DNA from: Spirochaetales bacterium
Lineage (GTDB): Bacteria > Spirochaetota > Spirochaetia > Treponematales > UBA12059
DNA: 64,000 bases
Assembly: GCA_016926955.1 (NCBI GenBank)
Contig: JAFGNN010000025.1
Coordinates: 1 to 64,000 of the forward strand
Direction of reading: 5' to 3'
This document shows, one piece after another, positions 56,913 to 64,000 of this stretch (positions are counted from its first letter, which is position 1; every line of letters starts with the position of its first letter). The position numbers and the translations under genes were made by a program. The notes below the pieces were generated by a model. The model was not told where the DNA came from, searched no databases, and saw only the letters and a program-made list of their open reading frames with translations.

Positions 56913-58061
56913 GTGAGCGATGAACGGAGCGAGGGCGCGAGGGTGCACCGCGCGGTATTCCTGGTCCTGTTCGCGGGCCTCTTCCTGTTGACGGTACGGA
57001 TCTTCCAGCCCTTCCTCTCTGCCATAGTCTGGGCGGGAACGGCCTACGCGGTGCTCCAGCCCCTCTACCGCAGGGTCGCGACCCTGCCCTCGGGCGGGGA
57101 GCGGCCGAAGCTCGCGCGCTCGGCCCTGGCCCTGGCCTTCGCCTCGGGCACCCTGCTGCTGGTGGTCGTCCCGCTGGCGGTGATAGCACTCGTGCTGCTG
57201 GGGCAGGTAATCGACCTGACGCGAAGCCTCGGGGACACCCTCGGCCGGGCGGGCGACTGGTTCTCCGGCCCCGGATTCGCCGCGCTCTCGGCGCGGATCG
57301 CCGAGCTCTCCGGAGGCGCGCTCGACCCCGCTTCGATCGACCTCCGCGGCGAGCTGGGCTCGACCCTGCAGGCCCTCGGAAACGGCGCCGTTTCGATAGC
57401 CGCCGACGCGCTCGGAAACGTGGTGGAATTCGCGGTGACGCTCGCCATGTTCACCGTCACGCTCTATTTCCTGTTCGCCGACGGGCGGCAGCTGCTCGGC
57501 GCGATAGTCGACGCGGCGCCCATACGCAACGAGTACACGGTGTTCTTCATCAGGAAAGCCCGCGACACGGGCCGGGACCTCGCCGTTGGCTACATCGCCG
57601 TCGCGCTGGCCCAGGGGGCCGTCTCCTTCCTCATCTTCCTGGTCATGAAGGTGCCGGGCCCACTGCCGCTCGCCGTGCTCGTGGCGATCAGCAGCCTGAT
57701 TCCGATCGCGGGAACGGGCCTGGTATGGCTGCCCGTCGGGCTCGCGCGGATGGCGTCGGGACAGGTCGCCGGCGGCATCGCGATCATCGTCCTCTGCGCC
57801 GTCTTCGTGTCGATGCTCGACAATGTCCTCCGCCCCCTACTGCTCCGCAAGCGCATGAACCTGCACCCCCTGTTCATCTTCTTCTCGATCATCGGGGGCC
57901 TCCGGCTCTTCGGTTTCAACGGCCTGATCCTCGGACCGCTCGTGCTGGTGCTGTTCTTCGCGGGCGTCGACCTCTACGCCCGCGCCTACGGCCGCACACG
58001 CCGGCGCGACGCCGAAACCGACGACGGCCGGGCGGACCAGATTCCCGCCGAAACGAAGTAA
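56913..58061 (+). CDS. AI-2E (PerM) family transporter
   Basis: Multiple TMs; AVSFLIFLVMKVPGPLPLAVLVAISSLIPIAGTGLVWLPVGL; DNVLRPLLLRKRMNLHPLFIFFSIIGGLRLFGFNGLILGPLV; GTG start. Confidence 0.9.
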   Translation: MSDERSEGARVHRAVFLVLFAGLFLLTVRIFQPFLSAIVWAGTAYAVLQPLYRRVATLPSGGERPKLARSALALAFASGTLLLVVVPLAVIALVLLGQVIDLTRSLGDTLGRAGDWFSGPGFAALSARIAELSGGALDPASIDLRGELGSTLQALGNGAVSIAADALGNVVEFAVTLAMFTVTLYFLFADGRQLLGAIVDAAPIRNEYTVFFIRKARDTGRDLAVGYIAVALAQGAVSFLIFLVMKVPGPLPLAVLVAISSLIPIAGTGLVWLPVGLARMASGQVAGGIAIIVLCAVFVSMLDNVLRPLLLRKRMNLHPLFIFFSIIGGLRLFGFNGLILGPLVLVLFFAGVDLYARAYGRTRRRDAETDDGRADQIPAETK

Positions 58062-58065
58062 CGCC

Positions 58066-58902
58066 TCAGCGCTCAAGGCAGGCGAGGTAGGAGTCGTCTA
58101 TCTTCCGGCCCCCCGACGTACGCCCGAGGCGGCGCTCGGGGCGGCCGGGACCATGGAAGTCCGAGCCCGCGCTGACGCGGAAGCCGAACTCGCGCGCGAG
58201 CTTCTCCAGCCGCGCGCAATGGCCCTCGCGGGCGCCGGGGTGCCAGGCTTCGATGCCGTCGACGCCGTATTCCTTCCATTCCCCGAAAAGCAGCCTGAGC
58301 CGCGTCCACGACACGAACAACGACATGGGATGGGCGACGAACGCGAGCCCCCCCGCGCGCTTGACCGCCGAGACGGCCTCGTCGAGAGGCAGGCAGGACT
58401 TGGGCGACCAGAAGGGGCGGTGCTTGCCGAGGTATTTATCGAAGGCGTCCTGGCGATTTTTCGCGGCCTTGCGGGCGACGAGCCAGTCGGCGATGTGCGG
58501 CCGGCCAACCACGCCGCCGGAGGCGTCGCGCAGCTCGCCGTAGTCTCCCTCGATGCCCGCCTCGCGCATGCGGTCGAAGATGCGCTCGTTGCGCTCGTGG
58601 CGCGAGTCCGCGAGGCTGGCGCAGGTCGCGGCAAGCGGGCCCTTCCAGTCGCGGAGCTCGAGGCCGAGCAGGTGGAACTCGCCGGGCGCGAAGGAGATCT
58701 CGAGCTCGACGCCGGGCACGAGGCGGAGCCCCGAGGCGGACGCGGCCGCAAGGGCCTCGTCGACGCCGGCCACCGTATCGTGGTCGGTCAGCGCGAGAGC
58801 CGAGACGCCTTCCTTCGCGGCGCGCGCGACCAAGTCCGAGGGGGAGAGCGAGCCGTCGCTCGCGGTGGAGTGTGAGTGCAGGTCGATCACGCCCTCCAGC
58901 AT
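58066..58902 (-). CDS. PHP-domain phosphoesterase
   Basis: VIDLHSHSTASDGSLSPSDLVARAAKEGVSALALTDHDTVAGVDEA...SAGSDFHGPGRPERRLGR. Confidence 0.92.
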   Translation of the reverse strand: MLEGVIDLHSHSTASDGSLSPSDLVARAAKEGVSALALTDHDTVAGVDEALAAASASGLRLVPGVELEISFAPGEFHLLGLELRDWKGPLAATCASLADSRHERNERIFDRMREAGIEGDYGELRDASGGVVGRPHIADWLVARKAAKNRQDAFDKYLGKHRPFWSPKSCLPLDEAVSAVKRAGGLAFVAHPMSLFVSWTRLRLLFGEWKEYGVDGIEAWHPGAREGHCARLEKLAREFGFRVSAGSDFHGPGRPERRLGRTSGGRKIDDSYLACLER

Positions 58903-58939
58903 AGCGAGGGCGGGCTTCCGTGTCTCGCCGCGTGCCCGG

Positions 58940-58998
58940 TGTCACGAAGCTTCCGGGCAGGGAAATCGACGCCCCCCCATGTCACGAAGCTTCCGGGC
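58940..58998. repeat. 19-bp direct repeat pair (TGTCACGAAGCTTCCGGGC), 40-bp spacing
   Basis: Identical copies at 58940-58958 and 58980-58998, just upstream of the his promoter. Confidence 0.9.
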
Positions 58999-59014
58999 GC
59001 TGCGCAAAAACCGC

Positions 59015-59044
59015 TTGACACGGACGCCGGAGCCATGTTTCTAT
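59015..59044 (+). promoter_or_regulatory. Putative sigma-70 promoter of the his operon
   Basis: TTGACA (59015-59020), 18-nt spacer, TTCTAT (59039-59044); predicted start only a few nt before hisL. Confidence 0.55.
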
Positions 59045-59054
59045 CCCGAGCATC

Positions 59055-59150
59055 GTGAACGAACGACGTTTCGCCCTCGGCACCGCCCTCCTCCATCATC
59101 ACGGCCACCACAGCGCGGCCGCGATGCGGGTCGGCGCGTTCCGGGACTAG
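59055..59150 (+). CDS. hisL: his operon leader peptide, 31 aa, HHHGHH
   Basis: GTG start; VNERRFALGTALLHHHGHHSAAAMRVGAFRD*, 5 His codons within 6 (59094-59111), followed by attenuator hairpins and hisG. Confidence 0.85.
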   Translation: MNERRFALGTALLHHHGHHSAAAMRVGAFRD

Positions 59151-59172
59151 CGGGACGCGACAACGACCAGAG

Positions 59173-59247
59173 CGCCGGCCGGAAGGCCGGCGTTTTCGTT
59201 TCCCTGGCGGAACGGCGCCGGCTTCGAACGAGGCCGGCGCCGTTTTT
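59173..59247 (+). terminator. his attenuator: two tandem hairpins, the second an intrinsic terminator
   Basis: cgccggcc(ggaa)ggccggcg-TTTT at 59173-59196; cggcgccggc(ttcgaacgag)gccggcgccg-TTTTT at 59213-59247; the 3' arm of hairpin 1 can alternatively pair with the 5' arm of hairpin 2. Confidence 0.8.
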
Positions 59248-59296
59248 GGTTCCGCCCCTCGCTTCGGTCCTCCGGCGCCGGGAAAAGGGGAAACGG

Positions 59297-60166
59297 ATGG
59301 AAACGGGAACGAAACTCCGCATCGGCCTGCCGAAGGGCCGTATGCAGGAAGCGGTGCTCGCGCTGCTCGCCGAGGCGGGCCTCGCGGTCAGGCTCGGCGA
59401 GCGCGACTACCGGCCGACTGTGGCCGGGGGCGGCTTCGACGCAAAGCTGCTCAAGAGCCAGAACATCGTCGAAATGCTCGCGGCGGGCACGCGGGACCTG
59501 GGCTTCGCGGGCGCGGACTGGGCGCGCGAGCTCGGGGCCGAGCTCGTGGAGGTGCTCGACACGGGCTTCGACCCGGTCACCCTGGTGGCGGCCGCCCCGG
59601 CGGCCTCGCTCGGCCCCGGCGGGGAGCTGCCGCGCAAGGCCCTCGTCGTCGCGAGCGAGTACGAGGCCATAGCGCGCGCCTGGATAGCGGAGCGCGGCCT
59701 CGAGGCCGTGTTCGTGCGCTCCTACGGGGCGACCGAGGCCTTTCCGCCCGAGGACGCCGACGTGATCATCGACAACGTGGCGACGGGCTCGACGCTCCGC
59801 GCCAACCGCCTGGCGGTGGTCGACGAGCTCATGCGGAGCACGACGCGACTCTACGCGAGCCGCGAGGCCATGGCCGATCCGGAGAAGGCGCGCGACGTCG
59901 AGCGGGTGGCCCTGCTCTGCCGCTCCGTGCTGGCGGCGCGCGGCCGCGTGATGCTCGAGGTCAACGTGGGCTCCGACGCGCTCGATGCCGTGGTGGCGGC
60001 GCTGCCGTGCATGCGCGAGCCCACCGTGTCGGCGCTGCGCGGGGGCGGGGGCTGGGCCGTCAAGGTGGCCGCCCCGCGCGAGGCCCTGCCGACCCTGATC
60101 CAGGAGATCCGCGCACGCGGCGGCACGGACATCGTCGTCACCGAACCTTCATGGATCGTGCCGTGA
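59297..60166 (+). CDS. hisG: ATP phosphoribosyltransferase, long form
   Basis: KLRIGLPKGRMQEAVLALLAEAGLAVR, DLGFAGADWARE, VIIDNVATGSTLRANRL, C-terminal ACT-like domain. Confidence 0.95.
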   Translation: METGTKLRIGLPKGRMQEAVLALLAEAGLAVRLGERDYRPTVAGGGFDAKLLKSQNIVEMLAAGTRDLGFAGADWARELGAELVEVLDTGFDPVTLVAAAPAASLGPGGELPRKALVVASEYEAIARAWIAERGLEAVFVRSYGATEAFPPEDADVIIDNVATGSTLRANRLAVVDELMRSTTRLYASREAMADPEKARDVERVALLCRSVLAARGRVMLEVNVGSDALDAVVAALPCMREPTVSALRGGGGWAVKVAAPREALPTLIQEIRARGGTDIVVTEPSWIVP

Positions 60167-61287
60167 GCGCGGCGTACGCGCTGCCCTCGGGCGCGGCCCT
60201 CGTCCCGCGCGCCGACCTGCCCGAGGCCTACGTGCCGCCACTCCGTGCGGACGGCGTCGACCTGGCGCTCGACGCGAACGAGGGAGGGAAGCCGGAGGCG
60301 TTCGCCTCGCTGCTCGGCGATCTCCCGGCCTGGCGCGCGCGGGCGGAAAGCGCCCTGAGCCTCGCGCGCGCGTATCCGGACGCGCGTGAGCTCGAGGCGG
60401 CGATCGCGCGGCGCTTCGGCCTCGATCCGGATTCCTGCCTGGCCTGCTGCGGCTCCGACGACGCGCTGTCCCGCTCGCTCCGCGCCTTCGCGCGGCCGGG
60501 CTCCCGGGTGCTCGTCCTCGAGCCGGGCTTCGCCATGTTCCGCGTCCACGCGACCCTCGCGGGAGCGGAGGCGCTCGGCGTCCCCTGGCCCGAGGGCACG
60601 GAGTTCCCGCTCGACGCGGTGGCGAAGGCCTTGCGCGATGATCCCGGCATCGGCGCCCTCTGCCTGGCCAGCCCCGCCAACCCGACGGGCGCAGCCATCA
60701 CGGAGGAGGCTTTCGACAAACTCGCCGGGCTCTGCCGGGGACGCCTGCTCGTGGCGGACGGCGCCTACGCGGAGTTCGCGCGCTTCGACCTCCGCGCGGC
60801 GGCCGCCCGCCTGATCCGCTCCGGCCGAGCTGACGTCGTGGCGCTCGGCACCTTCTCCAAGGCCTACGGCTTGGCCGGGCTCCGCGTCGGCTACGCGCTC
60901 GCGGCGCCCTCCACGATCGGGGCCCTCCGCGCGGCGGGCCTGCCCTACCCCGTCGGCGGCCTCGCGGCGGCCATCGCGCTCGAGGCCCTGGGGAACGAGG
61001 CTGCCCTCGCCCGCTCGGTCGCCTTCGCCCGGGAGGCGCGCGGCCGGATTTTCGCCTCGCTCGCGGCGGCCGGCGCGGAAGTTTTTCCCTCGGAAGCGAA
61101 TTTCGTGTTCGCCCGCCTGCGCGACGCTCGCGCTTTCGCGGCCGCGCTCGCCGGCCGCGGCATCGCCGTCCGTTCGTGGCCCGAGGGAAGCGCCCTCGCT
61201 GACGCGGTGCGCGTCGGCTGCCCGCCCGACGACTGCTCGCTCGGGCGCCTCGAGGCCGCCATCGCCGCGGCGGGAGGTTTCGCATGA
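60151..61287 (+). CDS. hisC: Histidinol-phosphate aminotransferase
   Basis: LDANEGGKPEAF, CGSDDALSRSLRAF, LASPANPTGAAI, GTFSKAYGLAGLRVGYALA. Confidence 0.95.
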   Translation: MDRAVSAAYALPSGAALVPRADLPEAYVPPLRADGVDLALDANEGGKPEAFASLLGDLPAWRARAESALSLARAYPDARELEAAIARRFGLDPDSCLACCGSDDALSRSLRAFARPGSRVLVLEPGFAMFRVHATLAGAEALGVPWPEGTEFPLDAVAKALRDDPGIGALCLASPANPTGAAITEEAFDKLAGLCRGRLLVADGAYAEFARFDLRAAAARLIRSGRADVVALGTFSKAYGLAGLRVGYALAAPSTIGALRAAGLPYPVGGLAAAIALEALGNEAALARSVAFAREARGRIFASLAAAGAEVFPSEANFVFARLRDARAFAAALAGRGIAVRSWPEGSALADAVRVGCPPDDCSLGRLEAAIAAAGGFA

Positions 61288-61922
61288 GCGTCATCGCCTC
61301 CACCCCGGCGTCGGGATCCGTTTCCCGCGCGGCAGCGATCGAGCGGGTCACGCGAGAGACGCGCGTCGTCGCCTCGCTCGTCCTCGAACCCGGAGCGGTG
61401 AACGTCGCGACCGGCGTCGGCTTCCTGGACCACCTGCTCGCCACCCTGGCCTTCCACGCGCGCTGGACGCTCGAGCTCCGCGCGGACGGCGACCTCCAGG
61501 TCGACGAGCACCACACGGCGGAGGACTCCGCCCTCGTCCTCGGAACCCTCCTCGACCGGGCCCTCGGCGAGCGCGCCGGCATCAGGCGCTTCGGCTCAGC
61601 CCACGCCTGCCTCGACGAGGCGCTCGCACGCGCCGTGGTCGACCTCGGGGGCCGGCCCTGGTGCGAAACCTCGCTCGAGCTCGTCCGTCCCGCCATCGGC
61701 GCCCTGGCCGCCGAGAACATCGCCCACGTCGTCCGGAGCTTCGCGACAAACGCGCGCGCGGCCGTCCACCTCGACGTGCTCCGCGGCGGCAACGACCACC
61801 ACAAGGCCGAGGCGGCCTTCAAGGCGCTCGCCCTCGCCCTGCGCGAAGCGCTCGCCCTCGATCCCATGGACGCCGCCGGAGGCGCGGCGCGCGTCCCCAG
61901 CCTGAAAGGAACGCTCGCATGA
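61284..61922 (+). CDS. hisB: Imidazoleglycerol-phosphate dehydratase
   Basis: TGVGFLDHLLATLAFHARW, DLQVDEHHTAEDSALVLG, LDVLRGGNDHHKAEAAFKALALALREAL. Confidence 0.97.
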   Translation: MSVIASTPASGSVSRAAAIERVTRETRVVASLVLEPGAVNVATGVGFLDHLLATLAFHARWTLELRADGDLQVDEHHTAEDSALVLGTLLDRALGERAGIRRFGSAHACLDEALARAVVDLGGRPWCETSLELVRPAIGALAAENIAHVVRSFATNARAAVHLDVLRGGNDHHKAEAAFKALALALREALALDPMDAAGGAARVPSLKGTLA

Positions 61923-61951
61923 AGGACGCTCGCATGAAGGACGCTCGCATG
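61906..61951 (+). repeat. Tandem 15-nt repeat duplicating the hisH RBS/start region
   Basis: AAGGAACGCTCGC-ATG-AAGGACGCTCGC-ATG-AAGGACGCTCGC-ATG; ATGs at 61919, 61934 and 61949, all in frame. Confidence 0.95.
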
Positions 61952-62686
61952 AAACATGACGAAACGCCGCCGCGGGGCTCCACGCCGGTCGTCGTGGCGC
62001 GTACCGGGGTGGCCAACCTCGCCAGCGTGCGCGCCGCCTTCGCCCGGCTCGGCCGGGAGACGGCGCCCACGTCCGACCCGGAGGCCTTCGCGCGCGCCCC
62101 GCTCGCGGTGCTGCCCGGCGTCGGCGCCTTCGGCCCCGCCATGGAAACGCTCCGCGCCACCGGCCTGGACGAGGCCGTGCGGCGGCGCCTGGCCCGGGGA
62201 CTCCCGACCCTGGCCATCTGCCTGGGCTTCCAGCTCCTCCTCGAAGGGAGCGAGGAGGCACCGGGGCTCGCGGGCCTGGGACTCGTGCCGGGCGTCGCGC
62301 GCCGCTTCGGCGAAGGGGTGCGGATTCCACAGCTCGGCTGGAACCGCGTGGCCCCGGAAGCGGACGACGGATCGGCTCTCGTTGAGGAGGGCTGGGCCTG
62401 CTTCGCCAACTCCTACAGGCTCGACTCATGCGATGCCGCCCTCGCGCGCGCCGCCGGGTGGCGCCCCGCCCTCGCGGAATACGGCGGCGCCTTCGTCGCG
62501 GCCCTCGAGCGCGGAACCGCGCTCGCCTGCCAATTCCACCCCGAGCTCTCGGGCGCCTGGGGCGCGGCCCTGCTCCGGCGCTGGCTCGAGCGCGCCGACG
62601 CGGCCGTAACGGGCGGGCGGGGGACAGGTCCCGACGGGCGGCGGTCCCTTTCGGAGGCCGTAAGCGTGGCGGGAGCTTCGCGATGA
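61919..62686 (+). CDS. hisH: Imidazole glycerol phosphate synthase glutaminase subunit
   Basis: VVARTGVANLASVRAAFARLG, VLPGVGAFGPAMETLR, LAICLGFQLLLEGSEE, CQFHPELSG; start may be any of three in-frame ATGs. Confidence 0.95.
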   Translation: MKDARMKDARMKHDETPPRGSTPVVVARTGVANLASVRAAFARLGRETAPTSDPEAFARAPLAVLPGVGAFGPAMETLRATGLDEAVRRRLARGLPTLAICLGFQLLLEGSEEAPGLAGLGLVPGVARRFGEGVRIPQLGWNRVAPEADDGSALVEEGWACFANSYRLDSCDAALARAAGWRPALAEYGGAFVAALERGTALACQFHPELSGAWGAALLRRWLERADAAVTGGRGTGPDGRRSLSEAVSVAGASR

Positions 62687-63570
62687 GCGCCCTCCGCGTC
62701 ATACCCTGCCTCGACGTGAAGGCCGGCCGCGTCGTGAAGGGCGTGCGCTTCAGTAAGCTCGCCGACTCGGGAGACCCCGCCGCGCTCGCCGCGCGCTACG
62801 AGGACGAAGGCGCCGACGAGCTCGTGCTGCTCGACGTGTCCGCGACGCTCGAGGACCGCAAGGCGGCGCTCGGCGCCGTACGGGCGACGCGCGCGGCCCT
62901 CGGCATCCCGCTCTGCGTCGGCGGCGGCGTGCGGAGCGCCGACGATGCGGCGCGCCTCCTCGAGGCCGGAGCCGACAAGGTGGCCGTCAACTCGGCCGCG
63001 CTGAGGAACCCGTCCTTGATTGAGGAAATCGCCGAGCGTTTCGGCAGCCAGTGCTGCGTGCTCGCGGTCGACGCGCTCCGGGCTCCCACAGTCCCCGAGG
63101 CGGCCGTCGCGTGCCGGGAGCGGTTCCCGGCTGCCTTCGCCGCCGCGCGCGAGTTCGCCGCGCGCGCCCTGGAGCGCCCGGGCTCGGTGAAAGCCGTGCC
63201 GGCGGGCATGCGCGCGGCGGCCGCCTGGGAAGCGGTGGCCGACGCGGGCACCCTCCGAACCGGCGCGAGCGCCCTCGGTTGGGCGCTCGCCGGAACGGAG
63301 CTCGGCGCGGGCGAGATCCTCCTCACCTCCATCGACCGCGACGGCACGGGTTCGGGCTACGAGCTCGAGCTCGTCGCCGCCGCGGCCGGCATACTCCCGG
63401 TGCCGCTCGTCGCTTCAGGCGGCGCGGAAACCGCGGAGCACTTCCTCGCGGGCGCGCGCGCCGGGGCCCGGGCCCTGCTCGCGGCCGGCGCCTTCCACGC
63501 GGGTCGGCTCACGATCCGCGACCTCAAACGCTCGCTCCTGGCGGGCGGTCTGGAGCTCAGGCCATGCTGA
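62683..63570 (+). CDS. hisF: Imidazole glycerol phosphate synthase cyclase subunit
   Basis: RVIPCLDVKAGRVVKGVRF, YEDEGADELVLLDVSAT, LCVGGGVRSADDAARLLEAGADKVAVNSAAL, GAGEILLTSIDRDGTGSGYELELV. Confidence 0.96.
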   Translation: MSALRVIPCLDVKAGRVVKGVRFSKLADSGDPAALAARYEDEGADELVLLDVSATLEDRKAALGAVRATRAALGIPLCVGGGVRSADDAARLLEAGADKVAVNSAALRNPSLIEEIAERFGSQCCVLAVDALRAPTVPEAAVACRERFPAAFAAAREFAARALERPGSVKAVPAGMRAAAAWEAVADAGTLRTGASALGWALAGTELGAGEILLTSIDRDGTGSGYELELVAAAAGILPVPLVASGGAETAEHFLAGARAGARALLAAGAFHAGRLTIRDLKRSLLAGGLELRPC

Positions 63571-64000
63571 TTCCTTCAATCGATATCATGGGCGGCCGCG
63601 CCGTCCAGCTGGTCGGCGGGGCGGGAGCTCCGCTCGACTGCGGCGACCCGCTCGAAATCGCCACGCGCTTCTCGCGCGTCGGCCCTGTCGCCGTCGTCGA
63701 CCTCGACGCCGCGCTCGGGAGGGGCTCGAACCGCCCCCTCGTGCTCGAGCTGGTCAAGCGCCACGACTGCGTGGTGGGCGGCGGCGTGCGCACCGAGGAC
63801 GACGCGCGCGCCCTGCTCGACTCGGGCGCCCTCCGCGTCGTCATCGGCACCGCCGCGAGTCCGGACTTCCTGGCGCGCCTGCCGCGCGAGCGCGTCATGG
63901 TCGCCCTCGACGCCCGCGACGGCGAGGTGCTCGACTCGGGCTGGACGCGCGGCACGGGCGAGACGGTCGAGGAGCGCCTCCGCCGCCTCGCGCCCTATGC
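63564..64000 (+). CDS. hisA: HisA isomerase, truncated by the window end
   Basis: MLIPSIDIMGGRAVQLVGGAG...VAVVDLDAALGRGSNRPLVLELVKRHDCVVGGGVRTEDDARALLDSGALRVVIGTAA. Confidence 0.9.
   Translation, partial: MLIPSIDIMGGRAVQLVGGAGAPLDCGDPLEIATRFSRVGPVAVVDLDAALGRGSNRPLVLELVKRHDCVVGGGVRTEDDARALLDSGALRVVIGTAASPDFLARLPRERVMVALDARDGEVLDSGWTRGTGETVEERLRRLAPY

Overview
GC-rich chromosomal window (about two thirds G+C) from a bacterium I would tentatively place in Spirochaetota. That placement is inference from overall gene content (FlgM, PPi-PFK, LolA-RodZ-RimO-UvrD block, giant FlgD-tailed surface protein). Mostly ordinary housekeeping genes: thrS, an ECF sigma operon, clpS-clpA-aat, an nlpD/rpoS-like pair, PPi-PFK, lolA-rodZ-rimO-uvrD, glgA, a 12.6-kb surface-protein gene, an acyl-CoA ligase, rsmI, flgM, and a his operon (hisG-C-B-H-F-A, hisA cut by the window end). 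No rRNA, tRNA, CRISPR array, integrase or transposase gene was recognised. The most interesting signals are non-coding: (1) a 7-copy inverted-repeat element, ACCACGGAGGCACGGAG...CTCCGTG(C/T)CTCCGTGGT, with 6 of 7 copies starting about 7-15 nt after a stop codon; (2) a second, unrelated 4-copy family of about 150-190 bp structured repeats whose hairpin core diverges in sequence but keeps pairing, and which supplies the last codons of two unrelated genes; (3) a T-box leader with an ACC (Thr) specifier upstream of thrS; (4) a his attenuator with a HHHGHH leader peptide, two terminator-like hairpins and 19-bp direct repeats upstream of its promoter. Protein curiosities: a B12/radical-SAM-like protein that lost all three cluster cysteines, an HD-GYP protein with altered metal ligands, a degenerate LytM protein next to an RpoS-like sigma gene, and an in-frame triplication of the hisH start/RBS.
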